Positions 6,754-6,892 of a stretch of 6,892 nt of DNA are shown here, piece after piece. The position numbers were made by a program, and so were the translations under genes. Each line of letters begins with the position of its first letter. Positions within the stretch are counted from its first letter, which is position 1. The notes beneath the pieces are model-generated. The model ran no database searches, was not told the DNA's origin, and saw nothing but the letters and a program-made list of their open reading frames with translations. Source of the DNA: Candidatus Galligastranaerophilus gallistercoris (GTDB lineage: Bacteria > Cyanobacteriota > Vampirovibrionia > Gastranaerophilales > Gastranaerophilaceae); NCBI GenBank assembly GCA_018710795.1, contig DVJH01000153.1, forward strand, positions 1 through 6,892, read 5' to 3'.

Positions 6754-6892
6754 ATGAAAATACTTGTAACGGGCGGAGCGGGATTTATCGGAAGTTGTTT
6801 TATCAGGCATGTTTTATCAAAGCATGACGATTATGAAGTTATCAACCTTGATAAATTAACCTATGCGGGAAATATCGAAAATCTTGACGATA
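6754..6892 (+). CDS. rmlB: dTDP-glucose 4,6-dehydratase, N-terminal 46 residues (3' end outside window)
   Basis: The first 46 codons match the start of RmlB/RfbB, the NAD-dependent enzyme that converts dTDP-glucose to dTDP-4-keto-6-deoxyglucose, the second step of dTDP-rhamnose synthesis in the cytoplasm. Visible are the Rossmann glycine motif TGGAGFIGS (6-14), an acidic residue ending the second strand (D33, expected to bind the NAD ribose) and the diagnostic LDKLTYAGN (32-40), which separates RmlB from GalE and other extended SDR enzymes. C15 replaces the Asn usual in GSNF. The start is fixed by homology (MKILVTGGAGFIG). AGAAGG directly abuts the ATG, so it is badly spaced as a ribosome site; GGA at 6741-6743, 10 bases upstream, is the likelier one. 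The gene faces away from the RgpF-like/GT2 operon, linking the locus to rhamnose. RmlA, C and D are not in view. Confidence 0.93.
   Translation, partial: MKILVTGGAGFIGSCFIRHVLSKHDDYEVINLDKLTYAGNIENLDD

Noticed and set aside
1..6892. tRNA genes, CRISPR repeats, insertion sequences, attachment sites or phage/defence genes
   Set aside because: No cloverleaf-like G/C-rich segment, spaced direct repeat, transposase or flanking inverted repeat was seen on either strand, and gaps between genes are all under 125 bases.

Overview
The window looks like bacterial chromosome from an AT-rich genome with dense, short-spaced genes and A/T-rich intergenic gaps. It carries two housekeeping genes (typA/bipA and glyA), two genes for surface polysaccharide synthesis, the start of a dTDP-rhamnose pathway gene, and two unrecognised genes (one cut by the left edge). 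The lineage cannot be fixed from sequence alone. The C-terminal RPQDI/VCK-like signature in TypA and the style of the small unknown protein would suit a non-photosynthetic gut relative of cyanobacteria (Melainabacteria/Gastranaerophilales), but this is a weak inference.

Layout: (1) 2-286, plus strand, the last 94 codons of an unknown protein. (2) 299-2089, minus strand, typA/bipA, convergent with (1) and sharing a hairpin terminator at 275-295. (3) 2151-2738, minus strand, a 195-residue unknown protein 61 bp upstream of typA and probably co-transcribed with it. (4) 2739-2860, a divergent promoter region. (5) 2861-4114, plus strand, glyA. (6) 4126-5043, minus strand, a family 2 glycosyltransferase, convergent with glyA and sharing a hairpin at 4114-4139. 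(7) 5062-6645, minus strand, an RgpF-like rhamnan synthesis protein, 18 bp upstream of (6), forming a two-gene operon. (8) 6646-6753, a second divergent promoter region. (9) 6754 to the right edge, plus strand, the start of rmlB/rfbB (dTDP-glucose 4,6-dehydratase).

The right half reads as the edge of a cell-surface polysaccharide locus: RmlB makes the intermediate for dTDP-rhamnose, and an RgpF-like protein plus a GT2 enzyme would transfer sugars onto a rhamnose-containing glycan. These two glycan genes look poorer in G+C than glyA, as is common for exchangeable surface-sugar genes. The left half is core metabolism and translation.

The most unusual structural point is that both convergent gene pairs are closed by a single two-way hairpin whose loop contains the stop codon of one of the two genes. 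The RgpF-like protein is the most interesting gene, because it keeps the family scaffold while several of its most conserved motifs appear replaced. I saw no tRNA, rRNA, CRISPR array, insertion sequence, or defence or phage gene. No stretch over 300 bases lacks a gene.
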